From assembly GCA_002633025.1 (NCBI GenBank), contig NMRB01000531.1:147408-211407 (forward strand): a stretch of 64,000 bases of DNA. The letters run 5' to 3'. Position numbers and translations under genes: made by a program. How positions within the stretch are numbered: position 1 is the stretch's first letter; every line of letters begins with the position of its first letter. Of the stretch, positions 20,985 to 31,780 are shown one piece after another. Under the pieces are notes generated by a model. It was given only the letters and a program-made list of their open reading frames with translations. It ran no database searches and had not been told where the DNA came from. This DNA is from Notospermus geniculatus (taxonomy: Eukaryota > Nemertea > Pilidiophora > Heteronemertea > Lineidae).

Positions 20985-21420
20985 GCTGAATATTTCATAT
21001 TTCTAGCTGCTAACACAGAGATTTGCATAAATAATTGTTTAAATTCAGCTGAGCAGGAAATAAAACATCCAAATATTATTCAGGAAATACTAAAAAAAAG
21101 TAATAATTAATCCCTCCGTGATTTATAATGGAAATTTTGACGATGGCTCTCGATCTAATTAAGTTTTTTGCCTCGCTCCGTAACAGACAACATAAAAAAT
21201 ATCTATTTGGGCAAACTGCTGGCATTTATTGTTGTCTGTCTGGGTATAATTACTGGCAGACAGATAGCATTATGAATCATCAGATAAATTAAACTCCCCT
21301 CGTTCAGATTTTAAATGATAATAGGGAATTCACAATATAAACTTTACATTATTCGTCCCAATTGCCATTACATGTATTTGCTTTTGCAATTGATTAAAAC
21401 TGTTGTACTTGTCATGGACA
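20985..21420. other. Repeat-free AT-rich island
   Basis: No repeat family is present. Several homeodomain-type cores occur (AATAATTAATC, GATCTAATTAAG, ATAATTACTGG), along with CAGATAG and CAGATAA words. A conserved non-coding element is possible but not shown. Confidence 0.3.
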
Positions 21421-21509
21421 AAATTCCAATTTTGCGATTTCAAAAAAGACAATTTGTGATGGTTGTTGGATGTTCAGCTGAATGTTCATTTGAGGAGGAC
21501 ATTTGTCAT

Positions 21510-21686
21510 TTGCTCCAGCAAAAGTAGGCGCTTGTCGCAACCGAGGAATGGTTAACGCCTTTACAACACAATAGCTGAAATGTACGTCTCTGCAGGTTGA
21601 CAATAGTAGTGGACAGCAGTGATAATAGTTGAGTAAACTGATGACCAATGATGATCACCTGCGACAAGCGCCTGCTTTTGCTGGAT
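21510..21686. mobile_element. MITE-K copy 1
   Basis: Ends CCAGCAAAAGTAGGCGCTTG and GCGCCTGCTTTTGCTGG are inverted repeats of about 22 bp. The centre contains CAATAGTAGTGGACAGCAGT. Relatives lie at 42070-42265 and 62960-63148. Confidence 0.8.
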
Positions 21687-21942
21687 TGGGTCACATTTGG
21701 ATTTCCATACTCGATAGCCCCGCTGCCTGACTTTCCATCTTTATCAGCTGCCAGACTCACTTCAGGGCCGTGTCGACGCTTCTGTGCGTGCCACGTGGAT
21801 CTAAATCACCTCCGCAGCTGAGCAGCTCCTCAATCGCAAAAAGACGAAATCATTTCGTAACATGAAGTCAAATTTTGACGTCCTTAAATATGTAAAACTG
21901 TCTTTAGTTTTCCTCAAATGATATGGGCCAATATTTCATATT

Positions 21943-22085
21943 GTAGGAGGAAACCGGAGCCCCCAGAAAAACCAACAATATTGAGGAGCGATTGCCCTCT
22001 CTACCCTGAGCCATTGTGTAACTGGGGATTGAACCCGTGACCTCACTGGTGTCAGGCGGAGTTGTTTCCACTGCCCCACCCTGAC
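21943..22085 (-). mobile_element. SINE-2, diverged
   Basis: The tail TAGGAGGAAACCGGAGCCCC and the head (GATTGAACCCGTGACCTCAC to CCACCCTGACGA) are both recognisable. Confidence 0.8.
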
Positions 22086-23179
22086 GAACCCAATGTTCCA
22101 AGATTACGGTGACAGTACAGCTAAAACAAGTCCTAAAATGTGTTTCAGATGAGAACATTTGTCTGGTTTTCACTTCTTCACCCACGGATATGAACTCATC
22201 ACGAACGGTTACCTAGCGTCGTGGAGATTGAAAGAAGGTTAATCATAATATTATACATAAAATATTCCTAATTCCGCTGATATTTTATCAACGTCATAGA
22301 AACACCGTTCTTCCGACGCTCAGCTGAAACATTTCACTTTGTCCGATCGTAGTTAAGGCTAACTTTTCACCAATATGTGATGTTATGGATCTATGTGTTA
22401 TGATATCAGGTGGTGGCGGGGCTGATCGGCTGGTAAGCGTGCCGTACCACCCGTACTTACAAATGCCCACAGGTTTTACTTATAATTTGTAAGATCATTC
22501 CACAAGTTGTTTGACGGGTGTGAAATGAGTTGTTGGGTGGGCTGAGAAACGGTGAGCACTGCGTGTTGGATGACTTGGATGGTGTCTGTTGGATTATAGC
22601 TCAGGGCCTACAGACTTAACCCTTAAGTGCCAGAGACGATGATCGTCAAAAATCAAAAGTCATCGAAGACTTTGGCACTTAAAGGACCACGGTATGCGAT
22701 CTCTAAGGCCCCAGTTCCATAGAGTTCACGTTTACACTTTTCACNAGCTGCTGTATCATTGTAAGAATCATGATAACACAGTCATAGTGGGTTGAATGTT
22801 GCAGTATAATTTACGAAAATCGCAACAAATGAATTTTAAAGCGCGGGATGAAAACCCGGAGCAAAAATGGTGGACATTTTTCTCGATGTTTTGTCCGATT
22901 TTTGGCCATTCATTGCGAGGCACTTCGCGGACAATGGCGTAACGTTTGGAAGCTAAATGAAGATAATCGCGATGGTTTCGCCGCACGGCCCCCTGGGCAC
23001 CCTATTCATCATCTGCAACCAGCGTGCAGCATCACTTTTCATACTTTTGAAAACATGTTGCTATTCAGATGAGGTGTTTTTCTATGGCTGTGCTATGAAT
23101 GGCTCACACCCCCTCGTAGACAGACGCTACCTCAAATGATTGCATCAGACTTCGAATCACTTTCTTTTTCATTTAAAGA
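22086..23179. other. No gene; small hairpin and unknown base
   Basis: An inverted repeat CCTTAAGTGCCAGAG / CTTTGGCACTTAAAGG lies at 22620-22685. There is an N at 22745. No exon is recognised. Confidence 0.5.
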
Positions 23180-23252
23180 ATGGCTACAACTGGGACATGA
23201 ACCTCACATTTCAGAGGTGCAGGTGCTGATACGCACTACCCCACTCTGGCCC
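23180..23252 (-). repeat. SINE-2 head fragment
   Basis: ATGAACCTCACATTTCAGAG to CCCACTCTGGCC matches the inverted SINE-2 head. Confidence 0.55.
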
Positions 23253-23561
23253 AGATATACCGCTAGCCCCATTTGACCCCAACTTAAGATGCATCTCGTG
23301 GGGGTGTGAGTGACTTTTGGATGTGCTCACACTGACATCCTTCTGCCGAACAAAATGTCGGAACCATTTTCCTGATTTTGTTTAGACAAACAAAAAGCTG
23401 AGGGTAGAATTCTGTTCCAAGTTATAGAATATAATTGCCGTCCATTTATTTTGCGACTGTCCAAATTTTTTGTTAATTTGAACACATCTGTGCATGATAT
23501 TCAATTATATTCTCATATTGCTTGTACACAAATACACTTAGTTAGGAATAGCTTTGTTATA
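23253..23561. other. No gene recognised
   Basis: Unassigned. Confidence 0.5.
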
Positions 23562-23810
23562 GACGATTCTCGAATTCACAGATCTGCGCACTTCCGCCAA
23601 AATCACAACCTCGATCTGAAACCAGCTGACGTGACGCCATCCATGATTCACCAATATGGTCAACTCTGATGCAACGTCTTCGACGTCACTGTCGTGGGGT
23701 TCTCTGTCATATGTCTGTGTCACTTCATTCAGTTTCAGATCGAGGTTATGGTTGCGATTTCAGCGGAAGTGCGCAGATCTTTCTCGTTACGTCAATTTGA
23801 GATTTGTCTA
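23562..23810. mobile_element. MITE-A copy 4, near full length
   Basis: A good reference copy. It runs from AGACGATTCTCGAATTCACA to CGTCAATTTGAGATTTGTCT, about 249 bp, with the inverted GATCTGCGCACTTCCGCC subtermini. Confidence 0.9.
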
Positions 23811-23819
23811 TGAAATTGG

Positions 23820-23968
23820 GCGGTCAGAGTGGTGCAGTGGAAACATCAGCACCTGTCACCTCTGAGGTCCCAGGTTCAATCTCCAGTCTGACCCGTTCTT
23901 CATGTGATAGAGAGGGTGACTCTCTGACAGCACAGGTTTTCTCCAGGCACTCTGGTTTCCTCCTACTG
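23820..23968 (+). mobile_element. SINE-2, full length
   Basis: The head GGTCAGAGTGGTGCAGTGGA, then CCCAGGTTCAATCTCCAGTC and GTTTTCTCCAGGCACTCTGG, to the TTTCCTCCTACTGTACA end. It sits 9 bp from MITE-A copy 4. Confidence 0.9.
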
Positions 23969-24810
23969 TACATTATACATTGAATTCGCCAAATATTTTA
24001 GTGTACTGTAGGCATGGTAGGTAAAAAAATGCGTATTTGGTGCTCGGCTTTCGAATCAATTCTGATCGATTGTAGGCCTACTTGCCTTCAGAGCAGGAGA
24101 TTGCTTTTGAACAAGTCCCAGCAGCAAAAAAATGAGATAACAGCTTCAAAGGACGTGACTTTCATGGTTCTAGGAGTCATGATGTTGACACATCTGCGTT
24201 GACCCCGATAATTCTCAGGCGAACAATTCCACTCTATTCTGAGAGAAATCGATCCACCGAATCAAAAATACCAGCTCCAAACTTGTTGATGCGATGACGA
24301 CTGATAAATCTAGCGCTAATTTGAAGTCTGGGGAATGCACCCCGCCATTACCAGGCATCATTAGTTACGTAAACTAACCGATTATGCAAGAAAATGGCAG
24401 CGTGGTGAGAATGCAAGATTAAAGTGGAGAAACTCAAATGGAATTATTCAAGGGCTATTTTTGTTGACACACAATCAGACGTTAGCAATGTTTTCTAAAT
24501 TCGGAGCCGGGAATCATGGGAGTTTGGCGTTTCCTGTCGCGATTTGCCCATAATTGTTTTTCAATGGGCTATCAATCAAATTTGACGGTCATTAACATAT
24601 TTGAGTTGAGGACCAATCAAATTTGATCATCATTTGCATAATTCGAGCTGAGACCGTTAAATTCCTCACAATTGATTTCCTTCTAAACATTTCTAATGAA
24701 ACTTCAATTTTTCAAGAAAGCAAATTTAGATTTGCTTCTAATAATCTGTCCATTGTTGTGGAGTCATTTGTGTCACTACCAGAGCTATAGGCACTTCAAA
24801 TGTGGTGGAT
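23969..24810. other. No gene; one imperfect 50-bp direct repeat
   Basis: About 24568-24660 holds two related stretches, each with ATCAATCAAATTTGA- or ACCAATCAAATTTGAT-type words. A GTAGGCCTAC palindrome is at 24072-24081. The rest is unassigned. Confidence 0.45.
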
Positions 24811-24843
24811 GGTTTTCTCCGGGCACTCTGGTTTCCTCCTACT
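24811..24843 (+). repeat. SINE-2 tail fragment
   Basis: GGTTTTCTCCGGGCACTCTG then GTTTCCTCCTACT. Confidence 0.65.
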
Positions 24844-25191
24844 GGGGGTGGGCTTTTTGAATAAGGTCCCTGGCCCCCGTAGAATTGAGATTATCACCTT
24901 GCGTCCTCTCTGACTCAGCAGCGGCCCGTTTACCTCGTTGCTACTCAACACAAATACTTGGCAATCCTCCGAGGATCAGAACGAAGCGCTGAATACTCGG
25001 CGGAGATCATCATCGGAATCTCCACAGGAGAACGGTCTATCTGTTTTTGAATTCCTGGCATGAACTGGGATATCCGAGGAAAACAAATTGGGAGTGCATC
25101 GATCAACTGCAATCAACACCATTTTATTCTCGAAACGATTGAATCAACAACCGTGAGCTCTGACTTGGCTCATCATTGGCTCCTTCCTCAA
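24844..25191. other. No gene recognised
   Basis: Unassigned. Confidence 0.5.
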
Positions 25192-25192
25192 T

Positions 25193-25369
25193 ACAGTCCT
25201 CCCTCGCTATTACGAACCTTACGAACCCATCGGGGTCCAAGGGTTAAGTTCGTACAAACGCAGAGTTCGTAATAGCGAGGATGTCATGAAGTTTTGGGAG
25301 CCAGACGTTCAGGGTTCGTAATATCCGGGAGTTCGTAAAATCGAGGTTCGTAAGAGCGATGGTGCACTG
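25193..25369. mobile_element. Pogo/Tigger-like MITE
   Basis: The ends CAGTCCTCCCTCGCTATTAC and GGTTCGTAAGAGCGATGGTG then CACTG are inverted, with TA on both sides. CAGT...ACTG ends with CTCGCTATTACGAAC-type subtermini are typical of pogo/Tigger MITEs. A second inverted pair (TTACGAACC, GTTCGTAATAGCGAG) lies inside. Confidence 0.75.
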
Positions 25370-25392
25370 TACTGGGTGATTTGTATCTAATG

Positions 25393-25543
25393 TAGGAGGA
25401 AACCAGAATGCCCGGGGTAGCTTGTGCAGTCAGAGTTGCCACCTCTCTATCAGATGAGATGGGTCTGACTTGAAATTGAACCTGGGACCTCAGACACATC
25501 AGAGATGGCAGGTGCCGATGTTTTGCACTACACCAGTCTGACA
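25393..25543 (-). mobile_element. SINE-2, near full length
   Basis: The tail TGTAGGAGGAAACCAGAATG and the head (CTGGGACCTCAGACACATCA to CCAGTCTGACATC) are recognisable, with a small insertion in the head. Confidence 0.8.
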
Positions 25544-25545
25544 TC

Positions 25546-25828
25546 GTAAGCTGAGGTGGTGGAAAAGCCAAAGCTTATCTAACAAGGGTCCAACACTTCG
25601 TTAGAAAGCTACGCGCAGCTAACATTCTGTGAAACACTGATCGTAAAACCATTTCGGAATAATTCCCGGTAACCACTACACCACTCCGACATCTCATGCT
25701 CAGATGGTGGAAAAGCCAAAGCTCATCCAACAAGGATCCAACACTTCATTGGAAAGCTACGCACAGCTTTACATTCTACAAAATACTGATCGTAAAACCA
25801 TTTGGGAATAATTCCCCTAACGTCATAG
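25546..25828 (+). repeat. Tandem duplication, ~145 bp x 2
   Basis: GGTGGAAAAGCCAAAGCT... and ACTGATCGTAAAACCATTTC...AATAATTCCC occur twice. The second copy starts near 25692 after a stub of SINE-2 head sequence (CACTACACCACTCCGACATC), so the duplicated unit included the end of the neighbouring SINE. Confidence 0.85.
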
Positions 25829-25905
25829 TGCGCTGTAGCCCGTCATAGCACACTGTCTGTAGCCCGGCAAGCAGAGTGCACCTTCCTGCATCTCATCTAA
25901 ACTAC

Positions 25906-25986
25906 GACCAATTAGACTTCACGTTACATAAGCGTGATCTGTCTAGACCAATTAGACTTCACATTACATAAGGCGTGATCTGTCTA
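25906..25986 (+). repeat. Tandem duplication, 40 bp x 2
   Basis: GACCAATTAGACTTCACGTT then ACATAAGCGTGATCTGTCTA, followed by a second copy with two small differences. Confidence 0.95.
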
Positions 25987-26238
25987 GATCCTTCTGTAGG
26001 ATATGATGATGCTGTGCACAGACCAAAGCCATTACTGATTGATCTCCGAGGATACACCTGGCGATTTCATTGATATTATGGTTTAACTTCCAGCATCTTT
26101 GGCTGTGCAAATATTCAATAGGCATCTTTAGCGATCGATTATGATCGGAAGGATAAGCATACTACGACTGGAAGAAATCACCACAAACAGCTCGAGAGAG
26201 CAACAACGTACAGGGTGTGTCAAATAAATACACCATAT

Positions 26239-26480
26239 AGATGATTCTCGATTCACAGATCTGTGCACTTCCGCAAAAATCTCAACCAGCACCTCGATCT
26301 GAAACCGGGTGACGTGAAGCCATCCATGATTCAGCAATGGTCGACTCTGAGGCAACGTCTTCGATGTCACTGTCGTGGGGTTGTCTGTGTTACGTCATTC
26401 TGTTTGAGACTGAGGTTGTGGTTGAGATTTTGACGGAAGTGCGCAGATCTTTCTCGTTTACGTCAATTTGAGAACACGTC
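26239..26480. mobile_element. MITE-A copy 5
   Basis: From AGATGATTCTCGATTCACAG to CGTCAATTTGAGAACACGTC. Slightly diverged but whole. Confidence 0.85.
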
Positions 26481-26851
26481 ATGATGCACAATCATGCGAT
26501 CAGTTCCACACTAATGGAGGGAACCGTGCTCCCAGATTTGGCAAAACAGGCAAAGAAATCCCAGCATTCCTCCAAAACATTTAAAAGCACATCAAGGGTT
26601 TACCAATCGTCCGCCAATCAAACCGACCCAGTAATTCATACATCAAAAATACATCCGGCCAAAGTGAGCCAAACGTTCACATCTGTGATAACAACACCGG
26701 GAGATTTCGCCCGGATACAAAACCGGTGTTGGAATAACAAAGGAGTTTGAGAGTCCTTGTGATGCTTTGATTTTGGGAGTGGTGAATGTGGGCCTCACTT
26801 CAGCGGGCAACGACATCAAGGTTATTGGAAGGTGCTTTCTACTTTTATACG
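26481..26851. other. No gene recognised
   Basis: Short frames on both strands here (about 26481-26858) have no domain or splice support. Confidence 0.45.
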
Positions 26852-27022
26852 GTCTCAAAGTGCTTCACATTACCCCAGTCTCTCCAGAAACCTTCTTGGG
26901 GAACTCAAGGAGCAGCTCATTCACTTGGTCCTTTCAGACCAGTTGAGAATCCAAATCAGCAACTGGGCTGGGAATCGAACCTGTACCTCTCGATCTAGAG
27001 TCTGACTGTACCACCCTGTTCC
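26852..27022 (-). mobile_element. SINE-3, full length
   Basis: On the - strand the tRNA-like head is AACAGGGTGGTACAGTCAGA with the B-box-like GGTTCGATTCCC. The body words are CTCAACTGGTCTGAAAGGAC and GAGTTCCCCAAGAAGGTTTC, and the end is CTGGGGTAATGTGAAGC. Confidence 0.85.
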
Positions 27023-27045
27023 CCCCATTTCATATCACTGTAAAA

Positions 27046-27140
27046 AAACTTCACATTACCCCAGTCTCTCTCCAGAAACTTTTCTGGGGAACTCAAGGGA
27101 GCAGCTCTTTAGCAAATCACTTGATCTTTGTAGACCAGTT
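27046..27140 (-). mobile_element. SINE-3 body, truncated
   Basis: CTTCACATTACCCCAGTCTC to AGACCAGTTAAGAAC repeats the 3' part of the preceding copy. SINE-4 begins where its head should be. Confidence 0.8.
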
Positions 27141-27149
27141 AAGAACATG

Positions 27150-27274
27150 AAATAGTAACGGGTTTCTTTAAGGTGAAAGACATAACCTCCTACCGGATTC
27201 GAACCCATGGACCCTCGCATAAGGCATCAATCGCCAGCAATCAGAGGCAGCACGTCTTAACCACTCTCGGCCAA
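27150..27274 (-). mobile_element. SINE-4 (Leu/Ser-type tRNA head)
   Basis: On the - strand it reads GGCCGAGAGTGGTTAAGACG, a long variable region with TTGCTGGCGATTGATGCCTT, then the B-box GGGTTCGAATCC and the tail CTTTCACCTTAAAGAAACCC. The head closely resembles a tRNA-Leu/Ser. Confidence 0.75.
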
Positions 27275-27275
27275 A

Positions 27276-27384
27276 TCCCCTTTTCAAAGATCGGTTAAGG
27301 ATACAAATTAGTACCTAGGCCAGGAATCAAACCCATGTCCTCTCGGTATAGAATCCAACTCTCAGCTCTGCACCACCACGCTCC
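27276..27384 (-). mobile_element. SINE-3-like head fragment
   Basis: On the - strand it reads GTGGTGGTGCAGAGCTGAGA with the B-box-like GGGTTTGATTCC and the start of a SINE-3-like body. It is the fourth tRNA-derived segment in a row on this strand. Confidence 0.65.
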
Positions 27385-27818
27385 CTCGTTTCATTTCTTA
27401 AACTCTCCTAGCAGTCCTTGTAACTTCGAAGGAACGCATCCAAACTATTCTCCCCGGAGCACATATGGTTATCGTTGGCATATTGTTAGCTTTCCCAGCA
27501 TTCCAGGAAGGTGTTTTTACCCCGAGTGGAGGTATTTAAAACTCGTTAGGCCTAATTACAGCGCCGCTTAACTAGAAATTGTTAATTAGGTGTGATTTCG
27601 CTCGATAAAGGGGGGAAGTAGACCGACAATTTTTCATCAGTGTCAACCTAAGCTGACCCTAAAATGATGTACATTGGCATGTGGAGTTGAATGTGAGGTG
27701 CAAACACTTGTGATGAAATGGTTCAAGTATGCCAAACTTCAAGACGTTCTGGCCAAATTATAAAACCATCGACGGCAAAGTAGAAACTTTGGAATCTAAC
27801 GTCGCTGCCAATGGAGCG
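27385..27818. other. No gene recognised
   Basis: Unassigned. Confidence 0.5.
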
Positions 27819-28143
27819 CATCCTCCCACAGCAGGGCTTTGGTCTCGCTCCTCTTCATACACTCTCCCACAGCAGGGCTTTGGTCTCGCTCCTCTTCATA
27901 CACTCTCCCACAGCAGGGCTTTGGTCTCGCTCCTCTTCATACACTCTCCCACAGCAGGGCTTTGGTCTCGCTCCTCTTCATACACTCTCCCACAGCAGGG
28001 CTTTGGTCTCGCTCCTCTTCATACACTCACACACGAAGCCCCGCTGGAATCATCCTCCCACAGCAGGGCTTTGGTCTCGCTCCTCTTCATACACTCGCAG
28101 TGGATGAAGAGGAGCGAGACCAAAGCCCTGCTGTGGGAGGATG
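27819..28143. repeat. FB-41 foldback with one arm amplified as a 41-bp tandem array
   Basis: CCCACAGCAGGGCTTTGGTC starts at 27825, 27866, 27907, 27948 and 27989 (exact 41-bp spacing), then once more near 28059 after a short insert. The last unit is followed by its reverse complement (GATGAAGAGGAGCGAGACCA to GTGGGAGGATG, ending 28143), giving a hairpin with ~40-bp arms. Since 41 is not a multiple of three, all + frames cycle through the same peptides, so the 98-162-codon frames here are artefacts. Confidence 0.95.
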
Positions 28144-28331
28144 GCGTAACGAGTTTAGAATCCTCATCAGTGCCAGAAAAAAATCACTTCATGATGGAGC
28201 AGAGAGCCAGGGAATGATAGATTAACAGCAGAAACTAGAGTCCTAACCCTAACCCAAACACCACTTCCGATGGTTACTTCCAGTCTCGGTTCCTAAACCT
28301 GCCATCTTGAGCGAATGTACGGTCTGTGCCA
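28144..28331. other. Short unassigned spacer
   Basis: It contains CCTAACCCTAACCC (about 28242-28256), an isolated telomere-like word too short to be meaningful. Confidence 0.5.
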
Positions 28332-28672
28332 TCCTGAGAACATCAGGGGTTGTCAGCACTCGCTCCCTTCGTCCTTGCAGTGATGAAGGGAGCGAGCAAT
28401 TAGTGCCCCATCACACTGAGCTAGTTCTTGAAAATCTTGCTGAAAGGGCTCAAACTGTGTGCGAACGGAGTGGACGTAGTGGCAACTTATTACAGTCTTT
28501 TTACGAACTTCATGGACGGGCTCGGACAGGAAGGGTGCTCCAGCACTACAAGACACTATTTGGCCAACATTACATGTTCTAGCCCGTTTTACGATTTTTT
28601 TAGGACAGGACAGAACATTCTGATAACTAGCTCAGTGTGACAGTACCTTTAGAACCCCTGATGTTCTCAGGA
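28332..28672. mobile_element. 341-bp TIR element with nested hairpins
   Basis: The perfect 20-bp ends are TCCTGAGAACATCAGGGGTT and its complement at 28653-28672. Inside are a second inverted pair (TCACACTGAGCTAGTT at 28411 and its complement at 28624) and a small hairpin around CGCTCCCTTCGTC. A relative lies at 32045-32145. Frames inside are not protein-like. Confidence 0.85.
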
Positions 28673-29104
28673 CAATCTATACTATCATGGATCTCACAAC
28701 ACAAGATTGTTACTGGATCCTTACAAGATCGTTACCAGCCAGAACGTAGGGATATTAAGTCATCGCATACCCCATTGTCATCAAGAAAGATAACATCATC
28801 ACCGGACATCGGGACATCGCCATCTATGGTGTTGTTAAGGGTCAGAGGAAGTTCAAACAAGCTCCTTGGTCCCTTGATAGCCTGCAGGGTCGTTAATACG
28901 TGCTTTATCATGTTTTAGACAACAAATGAAACATCTCAGTGGGGTGGAACTTTGCATGAATTTGAGTCCTGTCGGACCTGTGTCCTGTCTGAGTCAGTCA
29001 TGGCGCCTGTTTTGAGGTCCGCTTTACAAGATTGATGATGCCCAGTTCTGGTGTCTTACGTAAAACCTGTGTATTACTGGTCCACCGTTTTGTAAAAGAC
29101 GAAT
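28673..29104. other. No gene recognised
   Basis: A 93-codon frame (28637-28918) has no recognisable motif. Confidence 0.45.
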
Positions 29105-29315
29105 GAGCTTGATAGCCGAGTGATTATCACGTCCACCTGACAAGTAGCAGGTCCTGAGTCCAAATCTTGCCCAAGCTCCTTCGGGTGGCTGTGGCTCTTT
29201 ACGTCCATCGCATGGGACAGTAAGCCGTGGTGACTTGTACTTTGTGTCTATGCAAGGGCAGGTGGTAGATGCCATCCAAGTGAGGAACATGAGTAGCTTG
29301 AGATGGACTCCATCC
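29105..29315 (+). mobile_element. SINE-1, tail truncated
   Basis: The head is GATAGCCGAGTGATTATCAC with a damaged B-box. The body runs to GAACATGAGTAGCTTGAGAT and then stops matching. Confidence 0.8.
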
Positions 29316-30022
29316 CTGGGCCGAACCAAAGCTGAAGCCACCCAGCTAAGGAGCCCAATTTGCTCAGAGCAAATGGCAGAACGCAGAAGAAAGTGTAAGA
29401 CTTTCGCTGGCGCAAGTTTCGGGAAGAATTTGGTTCAGTGACATGGGCAACTGTGTCCTACGTAGTGAGTGACAGGCAGGGTTCTACCCTCCTGGTTTGC
29501 GGTGGCTATAGGCCGACGTTTTGGCCGATTGGGGAGGGGGCCAGCAACCCCCCTTCTCACACCCTGACAATGATCGTAACATCTCCCCTGACCCAGTATT
29601 ACCCCTCGCCCACAAAAGTTGACCCAGGTCTGATACTTACATACAATAACATGTTACGCACAAAGGAAATGTGGGGAAAATCACTCTCGAAACGTTCTAT
29701 TATAATTTTGGGAATTTCAAGTAGCCCTTCTTCCCAACGCGAAGAAATGTTTTGATAATGTCCATTGTTGGCGTGGGGAGGTTGGATTGTCCTGCTGTTG
29801 TCGAGAGTGGTCAAGTACGGGCCGCCGACAACCAGTCCGCTACGTACGAGGTGTCGAGAGGGTCCGTTGTTTGCTGTGGCTGGGTTGATATGGCATTGGT
29901 TCTGAAATCATGCGATGATGGATTTTGTTGTGTTTGATGCAGTAGGGTTTTCATACAAGATGGTCCAGCATCTGTACGGTTGAAATCCACACATCCCAAC
30001 CTAGAAAACTTTCTTGGTCGCC
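29316..30022. other. No gene recognised
   Basis: Open frames of 60-105 codons on both strands lack domains and splice context. Confidence 0.45.
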
Positions 30023-30197
30023 TGAAGCTGAATGGCGTGACGCAGACAACCCCACGACAGTGACTTCAAAGACGTTGCGTCAGAGTCGACCATTGCTGAA
30101 TCATGGACTGCGTCATCCGATGTCACCTGGTATCAGATCGAGGTTGTGGTTGAGATTTTGGCAGACGTGCCAGATCTGCTAATTCGAGAATCGTCTA
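30023..30197. mobile_element. MITE-A copy 6, one end missing
   Basis: It begins inside the element at CTGAATGGCGTGACGCAGAC and runs to the intact end AATTCGAGAATCGTCTAT. Confidence 0.8.
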
Positions 30198-31324
30198 TCG
30201 TTTGTGTCACTGGTCAAGGCCCAAGCCGTAACGAAACCAACATTGGTAACTTGTCCTTTGAGGACCAATTCGCACGAGAATACTGGCATGGCGGAGGGCC
30301 TCTAGACATTTCTTGTGAAACTTCCTCTCTTTGTTGTCCAGCATCACTCAACACTATCCAACTTATGGCTTTTCCCAACGCCTTCAAACTTCAGCCAATG
30401 TGGCATCGAAGTTCCTCTCCCTGTCCTGCCTACCTGTCCCGTACCAACCCAGCTTCCACTCATCTCCACTCATCATCACCTTCTTTGAAAATACCCGTGA
30501 CCTTTTTTTCCGAATAGCCAATATAAAGTGGATACATTGTTCAACACCTATGGAGTGCTTGCATGTGTTCTGTCGGCTCTGCTGTATGAAGTCTTGTATC
30601 CGACCCCATTCTTGTATGTTGGAAAACATCTCGGCAAATACTCACGGCTAATTTGGCGCATTTTTTCTTCGCAGTATCGTGAAGTTGTGGACGTGTGGAA
30701 TACATCAATGTTTAGAAACCTAGGGAGTGTACCTCGACGTGACGGCAGGGGGTAAGTTGAATATCATTTTCATTGTCATTAACTATTGTGTAGTGTCTTG
30801 CATGTCTTGTACAGTGGTTGTATCCATACACGGAGAAGGACTTGCGATACGGCAGACCTTGTCGTTCGTTCTGTGTCGTCGTGAATCACGTCCGTGTGGG
30901 ACGTTTCGACCAAGTTCAGGTCCATTGACTCACTGTATTTTGAGACAAAGAGTCGAGATTGAACCTCATTCGATACTGAATGTAAGAATTCAAAACAACA
31001 GCATTGTAAATTCTTCATAGACTGTTTGTACAGACCTCTCCTGCCTGGGGTGGTTTGTTATAGATTGAAACTTTCCTCAATATCGATGTCAGTGTGTCTT
31101 TGAAAGGTGTTTGGAGGTCTTGTTTGTAAAGCACATCCGTGAGTGAAGGCCCTCCCCCACCATCCACATGAGACTTGTCTTTCTCTTGAAGAAGTCAGCC
31201 TGTATGTGGAACTTATGGAGGGAAGATTATGGGCAGCCGTTTGTCACACACTGGCATAAGGAATAAACATTGGCTACAAACGCTAGAAGATTCACACGTG
31301 GAGAAATGCATAAAGGTGCCCCTC
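30198..31324. other. No gene recognised
   Basis: Overlapping frames of 75-123 codons around 30146-31020 were inspected on both strands. None has a credible domain, signal peptide or paired splice sites. No repeat family was identified. Confidence 0.4.
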
Positions 31325-31780
31325 TATACTTGAGAATTTTCTCGTGCAATTCGGCCCTCTGTGCGCTTGCGCCTTATGTGAAGAAGGCTATAGGCAGTTG
31401 TTTGTGGCTAGGCGATATTGGTTTTGGTATTGTTTGATATTGGGCGAGCATTGCTGGCGAGAAGATTCCACGCATCGCTGTCCAGCGCACACCTGGCATC
31501 AACAGCCGATTTTGCTCGCTTGTGACTAGATCACTGGTGATATTGCCTGGTGTGCTGCTCGCTTTAGGAAACCAACAACAGTGACTCGTGCATTGAGAGC
31601 CAACTCGCACGAGGGAACTGCAACTTGGAGTAGTACCTTAAACCTTGACAATGGACGAACATCGCTGGCGAGAAGATTCCACGCATCACTGTCCAGCACA
31701 CTCAGGGCACCAACAGCCGATTTCATTCACTGGCGAGCATATCGCTTGCGATATTGCCTGGTGCTGCTGGCTATAAACCT
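31325..31780. repeat. FB-G fragments and a repeat-J pair
   Basis: FB-G words occur at 31340-31400 and 31593-31640 (GAGAGCCAACTCGCACGAGG). Repeat-J occurs twice, about 31436-31560 and 31655-31770, sharing GGCGAGAAGATTCCACGCAT and the AACAGCCGATTT region. Its fullest copy is at 58226-58420. Confidence 0.6.

Noticed and set aside
27729-28225. Overlapping + strand frames of 98-162 codons with repeated peptide blocks
   Set aside because: They are read-throughs of the 41-bp FB-41 array in all frames; the unit length is not a multiple of three, so no frame is favoured.
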